This document shows, in pieces, positions 44,301 through 52,495 of a DNA stretch of 64,000 nt. The stretch lies in assembly GCA_035565975.1 (NCBI GenBank), contig DATMRT010000119.1:1-64000 (forward strand). The letters are read 5' to 3'. Origin of the DNA: Ga0077530 sp035565975 (GTDB taxonomy: Bacteria; Pseudomonadota; Alphaproteobacteria; Rhizobiales; Hyphomicrobiaceae). The translations under genes were made by a program, and so were the position numbers. The notes below the pieces were generated by a model, which saw only the letters and a program-made list of their open reading frames with translations, made no database searches and was not told the DNA's origin. Each line of letters begins with the position of its first letter. The first letter of the stretch is position 1.

Positions 44301-44401
44301 GCAACCTCAGCTCCCCCGAAGCCAAAGGCTCCAATCGCCGAACCCGCAACCCCCGCGCCCGCCCCTTTCAGGAACTGGCGTCGTGAGAATTGCACGTTCA
44401 T
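41312..44401 (-). CDS. fdoG: Selenocysteine-containing formate dehydrogenase major (alpha) subunit
   Basis: Molybdopterin bis-MGD subunit that oxidises formate to CO2 in the periplasm. The 1029-residue protein starts at the ATG at 44399-44401 with a Tat signal (MNVQFSRRQFLKGAGAG) and GGAGAGG upstream; a 44425 start lacks this. Near residue 50 it has a [4Fe-4S] motif (NTCPYCSVSCGMILYSRG). An in-frame TGA at 43802-43804 codes for selenocysteine 200 in the context NQARI-U-HAPTVASLAPTFGRGAMTNSW, matching the FdnG/FdoG active site, and a SECIS hairpin follows. Without readthrough, the frame would end at 199 residues. Orthologs with Cys at this position exist, but this one needs the selA-selB-selC genes downstream. 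Confidence 0.95.
43773..43804 (-). promoter_or_regulatory. SECIS element in fdoG
   Basis: Numbering from the U of the UGA (43804), bases 15-32 fold as GG/CC, a bulged U17, then GGCC/GGCC around the loop A22-G23-U24-C25-U26. Bulged U17 and loop G23-U24 are the SelB-contact positions known from E. coli fdhF. Confidence 0.9.
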
Positions 44402-44721
44402 GAGATACCTCTCCGCCTTGTCCATCGCGCCGACGTACGGAGATTGCCAGTCCCGCCATCAGCGCGCGTCGTACAAAGAAGACTAGTGTCTTCGAAGTCG
44501 ACCACCACACGGGCGAGACTCCTCGAATTTTAGAACTGTTACACATTAGAATCCCATTGTAAACGCTGGCATATTTTGCGCCGCAGCAATCGTTTCCGCG
44601 CACGGAGCGCCATGCGCGATAACCCATTAATTGAACTGCATAATCATATGATCGGCTAACTCTATCAAAGACTGTTTTGCATCACGATTGACGCGCAGAT
44701 CCGGCCTGCTAACGTCCGCTC
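44402..44721. other. Intergenic region between fdoG and the glyoxalase gene
   Basis: A 320-base divergent region holding the promoters of the formate dehydrogenase operon and the 44722 gene. It is AT-richer than its surroundings. No FNR box, sigma-54 promoter or riboswitch could be recognised with confidence. Confidence 0.5.
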
Positions 44722-45117
44722 ATGACCGACCAGCCAGAATTCAAAGACGTCATTCCGACCTTCCGAATCTTCTCGATCGAGAAGGCCAAGGAGTTCTACG
44801 TCGAGTTCCTCGGCTTCACCGTCGATTGGGAGCATCGCTATGGCGACAACTTCCCGCTTTATATGCAGGTCTCGCGCGCGGGCCTCCGCCTGCATCTGAC
44901 CGAGCACTACGGCGATGCGACCCCGGGGTCGGCAGTGTTCATATGGATGCGCGGCATCGTGGCCTTCCAGGCGGAGCTGGCGGGCAAGGATTACCGCTAT
45001 GCCAAGCCGGGGCTCAACGATGCGCCCTGGGACGCGAAGACCTTCATGCTCACCGATCCGTTCGGTAACAAGCTGACCTTCAACGAGCCGCTCAAGGCTG
45101 ACGATCCGCGCGCTTGA
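44722..45117 (+). CDS. Glyoxalase/bleomycin-resistance superfamily protein
   Basis: Small vicinal-oxygen-chelate-fold protein of 131 residues (DVIPTFRIFSIEKAKEFYVEFLGFTVDWEHRY..., FMLTDPFGNKLTFNEP at the C-terminus). Length and pattern fit bleomycin-resistance-like binding proteins as well as lyases. The C-terminal Glu in TFNEP and H in RLHLTEHYG are possible ligands. The specific function is unknown. It is followed by a phosphatase-like gene on the same strand. Confidence 0.82.
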   Translation: MTDQPEFKDVIPTFRIFSIEKAKEFYVEFLGFTVDWEHRYGDNFPLYMQVSRAGLRLHLTEHYGDATPGSAVFIWMRGIVAFQAELAGKDYRYAKPGLNDAPWDAKTFMLTDPFGNKLTFNEPLKADDPRA

Positions 45118-45146
45118 GCATCCGCCACCAAGCGGAGACTGGACGC

Positions 45147-45590
45147 ATGCAAGAACCTGCTTTCCTTGCCCCGAACGTCGCGGTCTGCGGCCAGCTCAAT
45201 CCCGCCGAGCTGGGTGACGTGGCGAAGCGCGGCTTCCGTGCGATCGTCAACAACCGCCCGGATGGCGAAGCCTGGATCGGTCAGCCGAAGGCGGCAAGCC
45301 TCGATCAGGCCGCGAAGGCTGCCGGAATGGCGAGCCACCACATCACGTTCACGATGCCGACGCTCACGGCTGAGCACGCGCGGCGCCTCAACGCGGTGCT
45401 CGACAGCGCAGAGGGCCCGGTGCTCGTGTTTTGCGCCAGCGGCTTTCGCTCGGCGCTGCTCTGGGCCATTGCGCGGGCGGCACGCGGCGAAACGATCGAT
45501 GATCTCCTGAAGGCCGCTGCTGCCGCCGGCCAGCCCCTCGACAAACACCGCGAAACCATTGCGCGCCTCGCCGCCGAAGCGCGCGGGTGA
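45147..45590 (+). CDS. Beta-lactamase-hydrolase-like (BLH/DSP-like) phosphatase family protein
   Basis: Small protein of 147 residues from the ATG at 45147 (MQEPAFLAPNVAVCGQLNPAELGDVAKRGFRAIVNNRPDGEA); a TTG at 45114 would extend it over the previous gene. The loop VFCASGFRSALLW has Cys and Arg arranged as in the phosphatase-like P-loop of this family. Members occur alone or fused to persulfide dioxygenase-type MBL proteins and are tied to sulfide metabolism in some bacteria. The function here is unproved. It converges on the next gene with a ten-base gap. Confidence 0.8.
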   Translation: MQEPAFLAPNVAVCGQLNPAELGDVAKRGFRAIVNNRPDGEAWIGQPKAASLDQAAKAAGMASHHITFTMPTLTAEHARRLNAVLDSAEGPVLVFCASGFRSALLWAIARAARGETIDDLLKAAAAAGQPLDKHRETIARLAAEARG

Positions 45591-45600
45591 GCGCGCGCGA

Positions 45601-46422
45601 TCAGCCCTGCAACATCTTGTTGAGCTCAGGCCCCGGCACGGAGCGATCGAGATAAGCGAACGTACCCTGGTCGCGAACCTCGCGCGCCGCATCGATGAGC
45701 GCCGTCATGGCCGCGCGATGGAGCGAGCCGGCGAGACTAATCCGCTTGACGCCGGCCGCGGCGAGATCCGCCACCGTGAACGAGCGCCCCTTGATCCCGA
45801 CCATGAAGTTGAAAGGGCGGGCGAGGCTCGCGCAGACTTGACGCACGGCGGCGATATCCGGCAGGCCCGGCGCGAAGAGCACGTCGGCACCCGCCTGCTC
45901 GTAGGCCTTGAGGCGGCGGATGGTGTCATCGAGGTCCGGGTTGCCGCGGATGAAATTCTCCGCGCGCGCCGTAAACACGAAGCGGAATGGCAGAGCACGC
46001 GCTGCGGCAATAGCCGCTTCGACGCGCCGGACCGCATGATCGAAGTCGTAGATCGCTTTGCCGGGCCCCGCGAAATCCTCGATCGAGCCGCCGACGAGAC
46101 CGATACTGCCCGCCGCGCGAATGGTCTCGGCAACATCGTCGACGCCATCGCCGAAGCCGCTCTCGAGGTCGGCCGCCACGGGGAGATCGGTTGCCTCGAC
46201 GACCGTCCTGGCGTGGGCGATGGCCTCCTGGCGCGTGACGTGACCGTCCGTGCGGCCGAGGACGCCGGCGCACGCCCCGCTCGACGTCGCCAGCGCTTCG
46301 AAGCCGAGCGCGGCCAAGACACGCGCGGAGCCGGCGTCCCAGGGGTTCGGGATGACGAATGTGCCCTCACGCTCGTGCAAGGCGACAAAACGACGTGATC
46401 TCTCGTCAACGGCAAGGGACAT
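45601..46422 (-). CDS. Isocitrate lyase/PEP mutase family protein
   Basis: TIM-barrel protein of 273 residues (FVALHEREGTFVIPNPWDAGSARVLAALGFEALATSSGACAGVLGRTDG, LPVAADLESGFGDG, VGGSIEDF, RFVFTARAENFIRG). It belongs to the 2-methylisocitrate lyase/oxaloacetate decarboxylase-like branch that lacks the KKCGH motif of isocitrate lyase. The likely reaction is C-C or P-C bond cleavage of a small acid, but the substrate is open. It lies 12 bases downstream of an antiporter gene on the same strand. Confidence 0.85.
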   Translation of the reverse strand: MSLAVDERSRRFVALHEREGTFVIPNPWDAGSARVLAALGFEALATSSGACAGVLGRTDGHVTRQEAIAHARTVVEATDLPVAADLESGFGDGVDDVAETIRAAGSIGLVGGSIEDFAGPGKAIYDFDHAVRRVEAAIAAARALPFRFVFTARAENFIRGNPDLDDTIRRLKAYEQAGADVLFAPGLPDIAAVRQVCASLARPFNFMVGIKGRSFTVADLAAAGVKRISLAGSLHRAAMTALIDAAREVRDQGTFAYLDRSVPGPELNKMLQG

Positions 46423-46434
46423 GGCACTCTCCGC

Positions 46435-48123
46435 TTACTCGGTCGGCAGGATCGTCCAATAGGATCTCAGCATCGCGCCCGAGATCTCCTGGGCGCCCAG
46501 CACGACAGACGTCGCACCGCAACTCTCGAGATGGGTCTTCTCGGCCTCCGAGTGCCCGCGCGCCAGGATGACCAGATTGGGCGCCATGGCGCGCGCCTGC
46601 TCGACGATCTGCCCGGCCTCGAAGTTCTCGTGGATAGCGACGAGAAGACAGCGGGCCTTCTCGAGGTTCGCCGCGGCGAGGTTCGTCACCGCATTCGCCG
46701 CGACGGCCTCCACGCCTTTCTCCTTGAGCGCATTCACGACGTCCTCGCTCTCGTCCATGACAAAGAGCGGCACACCAGCCTCGAGCATGGCCTCGCCGAT
46801 GCGGTGCCCGACACGGCCGTGACCGATCAGCACGACGTGATCCTCGAGCTTCGTCGGCTCGATCTTTTCCGGCTCCGGCTCGCGCGGTTGCGCCGGATCC
46901 TCGCGCCCCTCCCGGCGATCCAGCCAGGGCTTGGCTCGATCGAGAGCGACGAAGATCAAAGGGTTCAGAAGAATGGAGATCAGCGCGCCGGCGAGGATGA
47001 GGGCTCGCGCATCCGTACCCAGGACGCCCAGAGCCACGCCGAGACCGGCGAGAATGAAGGAAAACTCGCCGATCTGCGCAAGGCTCGCCGAGATCGTCAG
47101 CGCCGTGCTCAAGGGATGGCCGAACGCCCGCACGATGAGAAGCGCTGCGAGCGACTTGCCAATGACGATAATGGCCACCGTTGCCAGCACCGGCCAGAAG
47201 TCACGCACGATGATGAAGGGGTCGAACAGCATCCCGACCGAGACGAAGAAAAGGACCGCGAAGGCGTCTCTGAGGGGAAGCGTTTCCTCGGCGGCGCGCT
47301 GGCTGAGCTCCGACTCGCTCAGAATCATGCCGGCGAAGAACGCGCCGAGCGCGAAGGATACGCCGAAAAGCTTCGCCGCGCCGAACGCGAAGCCGAGCGC
47401 GATCGCAAGTACGCCGAGGCGGAAAAGCTCGCGCGAGCCCGTGTGTGCGATGTAGTGGAGCAGCCAGGGTATGAGCCTGCGGCCGACGACCACCATCATC
47501 GCGACGAACGCCATGACCTTCGCGATCGTCAGCGCAATCGTACTAAGAACTTGGGACGATCCGAAACCGAACGCGACGTTGCGCTGCACGCTGCCGTCGA
47601 TCAGCGGAACGATCGCAGGAATGAGCACCAGCGCGAAGACCATGGCTATGTCTTCGACAATGAGCCAGCCGACCGCGATGCGCCCTCTCTCGGTGGTCAG
47701 CAACCGGCGCTCCTGCAGGGCGCGCAACAGCACGACGGTGCTCGCGACCGAGAGGGCGACGCCGAACACGAGGCCCGCACCGATCGACCAATTCATCAAG
47801 TGCGCAAGCCCGAGGCCGAGCAGCGTCGCGACGGCCATCTGCCCGAGCGCTCCCGGGATGGCAATTGTCCGGACAGCCCACAGATCTTTCAGCGAGAAGT
47901 GAAGCCCGACACCGAACATCAGCAGGATGATGCCGATCTCGGCGAGCTCGTCCGCCAGAGCCTGGTCAGCGACGAAGCCCGGCGTAAAGGGACCGACCAA
48001 CACGCCCGCGAGCAGATAGCCGATCAGGGGTGAGGTACGCAGCCGCTGCGCCAATGCCCCCAACAGAAAGGCCAATGAAAGGCCCACAACGATTGTAGAG
48101 ATCAGCGGGGTGGCGTGCTGCAT
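46435..48123 (-). CDS. CPA2-type cation/proton antiporter with RCK domain (YbaL/KefB-like), copy 1
   Basis: Monovalent cation/proton antiporter of 562 residues. About twelve hydrophobic segments span residues 8-390, including LAEIGIILLMFGVGLHFSLKDLW and AFFAGMILSESELSQRAAEETLPLRDAFAVLFFVSVGMLFDP. A cytoplasmic RCK_N domain follows from ~425 with GHGRVGHRIGEAMLEAGV for NAD(H) binding. It shows close similarity to the next copy (48275-49975) along its full length, indicating tandem duplication. Likely substrate K+ or Na+. Confidence 0.9.
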   Translation of the reverse strand: MQHATPLISTIVVGLSLAFLLGALAQRLRTSPLIGYLLAGVLVGPFTPGFVADQALADELAEIGIILLMFGVGLHFSLKDLWAVRTIAIPGALGQMAVATLLGLGLAHLMNWSIGAGLVFGVALSVASTVVLLRALQERRLLTTERGRIAVGWLIVEDIAMVFALVLIPAIVPLIDGSVQRNVAFGFGSSQVLSTIALTIAKVMAFVAMMVVVGRRLIPWLLHYIAHTGSRELFRLGVLAIALGFAFGAAKLFGVSFALGAFFAGMILSESELSQRAAEETLPLRDAFAVLFFVSVGMLFDPFIIVRDFWPVLATVAIIVIGKSLAALLIVRAFGHPLSTALTISASLAQIGEFSFILAGLGVALGVLGTDARALILAGALISILLNPLIFVALDRAKPWLDRREGREDPAQPREPEPEKIEPTKLEDHVVLIGHGRVGHRIGEAMLEAGVPLFVMDESEDVVNALKEKGVEAVAANAVTNLAAANLEKARCLLVAIHENFEAGQIVEQARAMAPNLVILARGHSEAEKTHLESCGATSVVLGAQEISGAMLRSYWTILPTE

Positions 48124-48274
48124 ACGTGGCTGGTTGCTCCTGTGAAGAGATGAATGACCATCATCATCATGATCCGGCGGCGCATTGCAACCGCACGGAT
48201 TGCTTCATGACAACTTGCGACGGCGCTATTCGCACGGCGCGCGGTGATGCTGGCGAGACCGTAAGCACGCTCGC

Positions 48275-49975
48275 CTAGGCATTCACAGGCGTGCGCTCCG
48301 TAACCGTCCAGTAGAAGCGGAGCATAGCGCCCGCGATCTCCTCTTCGCCGAGTACAACGCCATCGGCGCCGCAGCTTTCGAGGTGCGCTTTCTCGGCTTC
48401 GGAATGTCCGCGCGCGAAAATGAGGAGACCGGGACTGATCGCGCGAGCCTGCTCCACGATCTGGCCAGCTTCGAAGTACTCCGGCACGGCGACAAGCAGA
48501 CAGCGGGCTTTCCCGAGATTGGCATACTGGAGGCTAGTCACGCCGTTTGCGGCGAGCGCCTCGGTGCCCTCCGCCTTGAGTTTGCTCACGACCTCGTCGT
48601 TTTCGTCGATGACGAACAGTGTCACGCCGGCGAGCAGGAGGGCGCCGCCCACACGCCGTCCGACGCGCCCGAAACCCACGAGAACCGCATGATCCTCGAG
48701 CTTCGTCGGCTCTATCTTCTCGGCCTCCTTCTCCTGCGTGGCCGCCACGGCTTCCATGACATCGCCCCTCTCGAGCCGCCGCCGCAGCCAGTCGGTAAGC
48801 AAGAAGTATCCCGGGTTGGCAAGGATCGAGATCAGGGCGCCAGCGAGAATGAGATCCCGGGCCTGGGCGTCCAGCACCTCGAGCAGGATACCGAGACCCG
48901 CCAGAATGAACGAGAATTCGCCGATCTGGGCAATGCTCGCAGAAATGGTCAGCGCGGTGCCTATGGAATGGCCGAAGAGCCGCACGATGGCGAATGCCAC
49001 CAGCGGGCTCGTGATCATGATGATTGCAAGCGTAGCGACCAGCGGCCAGAAATCCTGGACGATGATCGACGGATCGAACAGCATGCCGACCGAGACGAAG
49101 AAGAGGACAGCAAAAGCGTCGCGCAGCGGCAGCGTCTCCTCGGCGGCGCGCTGGCTGAGCTGCGATTCGCTCAGGATCATACCGGCGAAGAAGGCGCCCA
49201 GCGCGAACGAGACGCCGAACAGCTTGGCGGCGCCGAAAGCAAAGCCGAGTGCGATTGCGAGCACCCCGAGGCGGAAGAGCTCACGCGACCCTGTATGCGC
49301 GATGTAGTGGAGCGTCCACGGGATGACGCGCCGCCCGACGATCATCATCATCGCGATGAAGGCCGCCACTTTCGCCATCGTCAGCAGGATCGTACCGACG
49401 ATCTGGGACGAGCCAAACCCGAATGCCGCACTGCGCTCCAAGCTGCCGTCGAGCAGCGGCACGACCGCCGGGATGCCGACCAGCACGAAAACCATGGCCA
49501 CGTCTTCGACGATCAGCCATCCAAGCGCGATGCGACCGCGCTCGGTCATGAGTAGCCGACGCTCCTGAAGCGCCCGCAGCAGCACGACCGTGCTCGCCAC
49601 CGACAACGACAGTCCGAAGACGAGACCGGCCCCAACAGACCAACCGAGCAGCCAGGCGAGCCCCATGCCGATCAGGGTCGCGACGGTCATCTGTCCAAGC
49701 GCGCCGGGAACGGCGATCGTGCGGACCGCCCACAAATCCTTGAGCGAAAAATGCAGTCCAACGCCGAACATCAGCAGGATGACGCCGATTTCGGCGAGCT
49801 CGTTGGCAATCGTCTGATCCGCGACAAAGCCCGGCGTATAGGGCCCGACGACGACGCCGGCGAGCAGATAACCAACCAGCGGAGAGAAGCGCAGTCGCTG
49901 CGCCAGAGTTCCAAGCAGAAAGGCCAACGACAGGGCCACGACAATCGTCGAAATAAGCGGCGTGTGGTGTGCCAT
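48275..49975 (-). CDS. CPA2-type cation/proton antiporter with RCK domain (YbaL/KefB-like), copy 2
   Basis: Paralog of the preceding antiporter, 566 residues, sharing the start (HxTPLISTIVV.LSLAFLLG.LAQRLR.SPL.GYLLAGV.VGP.TPGFVADQ) and the RCK domain (VLVGFGRVGRRVGGALLLAGV). The two genes are separated by 151 bases and point the same way. The linker between membrane and RCK domains differs, which could change regulation. The end of the protein (GEEEIAGAMLRFYWTVTE) matches copy 1 (GAQEISGAMLRSYWTILPTE). Confidence 0.9.
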   Translation of the reverse strand: MAHHTPLISTIVVALSLAFLLGTLAQRLRFSPLVGYLLAGVVVGPYTPGFVADQTIANELAEIGVILLMFGVGLHFSLKDLWAVRTIAVPGALGQMTVATLIGMGLAWLLGWSVGAGLVFGLSLSVASTVVLLRALQERRLLMTERGRIALGWLIVEDVAMVFVLVGIPAVVPLLDGSLERSAAFGFGSSQIVGTILLTMAKVAAFIAMMMIVGRRVIPWTLHYIAHTGSRELFRLGVLAIALGFAFGAAKLFGVSFALGAFFAGMILSESQLSQRAAEETLPLRDAFAVLFFVSVGMLFDPSIIVQDFWPLVATLAIIMITSPLVAFAIVRLFGHSIGTALTISASIAQIGEFSFILAGLGILLEVLDAQARDLILAGALISILANPGYFLLTDWLRRRLERGDVMEAVAATQEKEAEKIEPTKLEDHAVLVGFGRVGRRVGGALLLAGVTLFVIDENDEVVSKLKAEGTEALAANGVTSLQYANLGKARCLLVAVPEYFEAGQIVEQARAISPGLLIFARGHSEAEKAHLESCGADGVVLGEEEIAGAMLRFYWTVTERTPVNA

Positions 49976-50167
49976 TCCAGACTGAGGCCCCCTCCTCCCC
50001 GGACATCGCGCACATCAAATCGGGCCCATAAGCTTATGGCGCCGCGCGGTATCCTCATCCGACGATGCTATGTAGTTCTCGCAGTATATTAACACCGCCG
50101 AGGATGAGCCAACTGAAATCGCGGGCGCGGCGCCACGGACAATGTCCGAAGCGGATCGGCGAAGCGT

Positions 50168-51352
50168 TTAGCCGGGAGGCGGCAGCCGCAATATCGCAAG
50201 TGCGAGAGCCTGCGCGCGCGGCACGATGGAATCGACCTCGAGATATTCCTCCGCCGTGTGGGCATTGCCGCCGACGGGCCCGACGGCACAGAGAGTCGGA
50301 CAGCCAACACCGGCGGTGAAGCCGGAGTCGGCGCATCCGCCGGTGAACTCGCCCTTCACACTCATGCCGAGATCCTGCGACGCCGCGGCGTAGGTCTCGA
50401 GGAGCGCACCGGCTTCCGCCGATTGAGTGAGCGGCAGGAACTCGCCGAGGATCTCGAGCGTCGCCGATGTGCCGGGTACGGTCGCGCTATCGATGATCTT
50501 CTGAATGGCCGACAGCGCAAACTGGCGATCGGCTGGCTTGACGTAGCGCAGGTCGATGCGGCCCTCGGCCGACGGCGCCGTGGTGTTCACGCTCTGCCCG
50601 CCCGACACGAGACCGACATTGACCGTGAGCCCGCGCGGCAGGTCCGTCAGCGCATGCAGGGCGACGATCTTGTGCGCAATCTCGCCGATCGCGGAAATGC
50701 CCTTCTCGAAATTGCCGCCGGAGTGGGCCGCCTTGCCCAGAACCTCCATGCGCATGAAAACGCCGCCCTTGCGCCCGCTCACGACATTGCCCGTCGGTCG
50801 GCCGGGCTCCGAGTTGAAGACACACCGCGCCTCGCGCGCCACGCGCTCGATCACTGGCCGCGAGGATGGCGAGGCGATCTCCTCATCGGAGGTGATGAGG
50901 CCCGCGAGCGGCGCCGGCGCGCCGCCGTAGCGCTTGAAGGCTTCCAGCACGAACGCATTCATGACGAGACCGGCCTTCATGTCGGCCACGCCCGGCCCGT
51001 AGGCGCGACTACCCTCGATCTTGAAGCCGCGCCGGCCCGCCTCGCCCTTGGGAAAGACCGTGTCGCGATGGCCCATCAGGACGATCGGCTTCTCGTTCGT
51101 CGGGGTGTCATCGAGACGAATGTGGATGGCGTTGCCGTAGGTCTCGTGCGGCTCGATGCGCGTCAGGAGCCCGCGCGTCTCGCAGTGGCGCACGAAACGC
51201 TCGCCCACCGCGTCGACGCCCGATTTGTCGTAGCTGCCGCTGTCGATGTTCACGACCTCTTCGAGCAGGCTCAGCATGTCCTGGCGGCTCTCGGCAAGCC
51301 AGGCGCAGATTTTCTTCTCGAGATCGGTCCTGCCTGCCGCCGCGGCGCTCAT
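50168..51352 (-). CDS. M20 family metallopeptidase (carboxypeptidase G2-like)
   Basis: Zinc peptidase/amidohydrolase of 394 residues from the ATG at 51350-51352, with GGAGG five bases upstream. Metal and catalytic motifs: VLMGHRDTVFP, YGPGVADMKAG, ITSDEEIASPSSR, and HTAEEYLEVDS at the C-terminus. This glutamate-carboxypeptidase-like subgroup trims acylated amino acids. No signal peptide is seen, so it is probably cytoplasmic. It is divergent from the 51581 dehydrogenase gene. Confidence 0.88.
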   Translation of the reverse strand: MSAAAAGRTDLEKKICAWLAESRQDMLSLLEEVVNIDSGSYDKSGVDAVGERFVRHCETRGLLTRIEPHETYGNAIHIRLDDTPTNEKPIVLMGHRDTVFPKGEAGRRGFKIEGSRAYGPGVADMKAGLVMNAFVLEAFKRYGGAPAPLAGLITSDEEIASPSSRPVIERVAREARCVFNSEPGRPTGNVVSGRKGGVFMRMEVLGKAAHSGGNFEKGISAIGEIAHKIVALHALTDLPRGLTVNVGLVSGGQSVNTTAPSAEGRIDLRYVKPADRQFALSAIQKIIDSATVPGTSATLEILGEFLPLTQSAEAGALLETYAAASQDLGMSVKGEFTGGCADSGFTAGVGCPTLCAVGPVGGNAHTAEEYLEVDSIVPRAQALALAILRLPPPG

Positions 51353-51580
51353 GCTACCCTCCGTCATGCTGATGCACTGCACCAGCATAGAGGGGCATCA
51401 GCACTTGCCTGTCCAGGGCCACAGGCGCGCAACGGCCATGCGGTCGATCGCGACGGCCCGTCGCCGCCACGTCCATGCCCTGCGTCGCCCGCAACGGGGC
51501 GTGCAGGCGCACTGATTGGCAAAGCCACATCTTTGCGCAAGATTTGAGGTGGGAAACAGCCTCAAAACGAGGGCGCAGGC

Positions 51581-52489
51581 ATGGCGGACATCGGTTTCAT
51601 CGGACTCGGGATCATGGGATCGCGGATGGCAGCGCGGCTTCTGGCGGCCGGCCACGCGCTCGTCGTGCATGACGTCAGCGAGACGGCCGTGGCCGCGCTC
51701 GTCGAGAAAGGTGCGAAGGCTGCGGGCTCGGCAGCGGAAGTCGCGAGCCGGAGCGATATCGTGCTGCTCAGTCTGCCGAAACCGGATGTCGTCGAAACCG
51801 TGCTGACGGGCGCGGGTGGTGTCACCGAAGGCACGCGCGCGAAGACGGTGATCGACACATCCACCACCGGCTCGCAAGTGATCGCGCGCGCGGCACCGAA
51901 ACTCGCCGCCAAGGGCCTGACGCTCATCGATGCGCCGGTGAGCGGCGGCGTGCCGGGCGCCGCCAATGGCACGCTCACGGTCATGGGCGGCGGCGATCCT
52001 GCCGTCTTCGAGACCGTGCGTCCGATCCTCGAGATCATCGGCAAGAACGTCATGCACATGGGCGACAAGCCGGGCTCGGGGCAGGCCATGAAGCTCGTCA
52101 ACAACATGCTCTCGGCCGCCGGCACGCTCGCGGCCATGGAAGTGCTCGTCGCCGGCGCGAAGGCAGGCCTCGATCCGCAGAAGATGCTCGACGTGATCAA
52201 CACGTCCTCCGGGCGCTGTTTCGGCACGGAGGTGAAAATCCCCGAGTGCGTCCTGCCGGGCACCTTTCCCATGCGCTTCTCGACAGACCTGCTGCACAAG
52301 GATGTCGCGCTCGGCGTCGCGGAGGCGGAAGCCATGGGGGCGCGCATGTGGGTGGTGAAATGCGCACGCGATCTGCTTGCCTATTCGAAAGAGCAGGGCG
52401 ATGGCGCGCGCGACTACGCGCACATCATCACCTACTTCGAAGATTGGGCGGGCGGCGACGCGAAGGTGCGCACGAAGGACGGCGGCTGA
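51581..52489 (+). CDS. NAD(P)-dependent 3-hydroxyisobutyrate dehydrogenase-family oxidoreductase
   Basis: Beta-hydroxyacid dehydrogenase of 302 residues. The Rossmann motif is GFIGLGIMGSRMA (residues 5-17), the substrate region DAPVSGGVPGAANGTLTVMGGG, and the catalytic lysine in GSGQAMKLVNNML. It oxidises or reduces a 3-hydroxyacid or similar (HIBADH, tartronate semialdehyde reductase, succinic semialdehyde reductase types). It converges on an M20 gene with a six-base gap. Confidence 0.9.
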   Translation: MADIGFIGLGIMGSRMAARLLAAGHALVVHDVSETAVAALVEKGAKAAGSAAEVASRSDIVLLSLPKPDVVETVLTGAGGVTEGTRAKTVIDTSTTGSQVIARAAPKLAAKGLTLIDAPVSGGVPGAANGTLTVMGGGDPAVFETVRPILEIIGKNVMHMGDKPGSGQAMKLVNNMLSAAGTLAAMEVLVAGAKAGLDPQKMLDVINTSSGRCFGTEVKIPECVLPGTFPMRFSTDLLHKDVALGVAEAEAMGARMWVVKCARDLLAYSKEQGDGARDYAHIITYFEDWAGGDAKVRTKDGG

Positions 52490-52495
52490 GCTACG

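Noticed and set aside
44570..44590. Sigma-54 promoter-like TGGCAT...TTGCG
   Set aside because: The spacing between GG and GC is eight bases, not ten, so it does not fit the -24/-12 rule.
45579..45596. GC-rich hairpin between the convergent genes at 45590 and 45601
   Set aside because: A GCGCGC dyad is expected by chance in such GC-rich DNA, and no T-tract follows.
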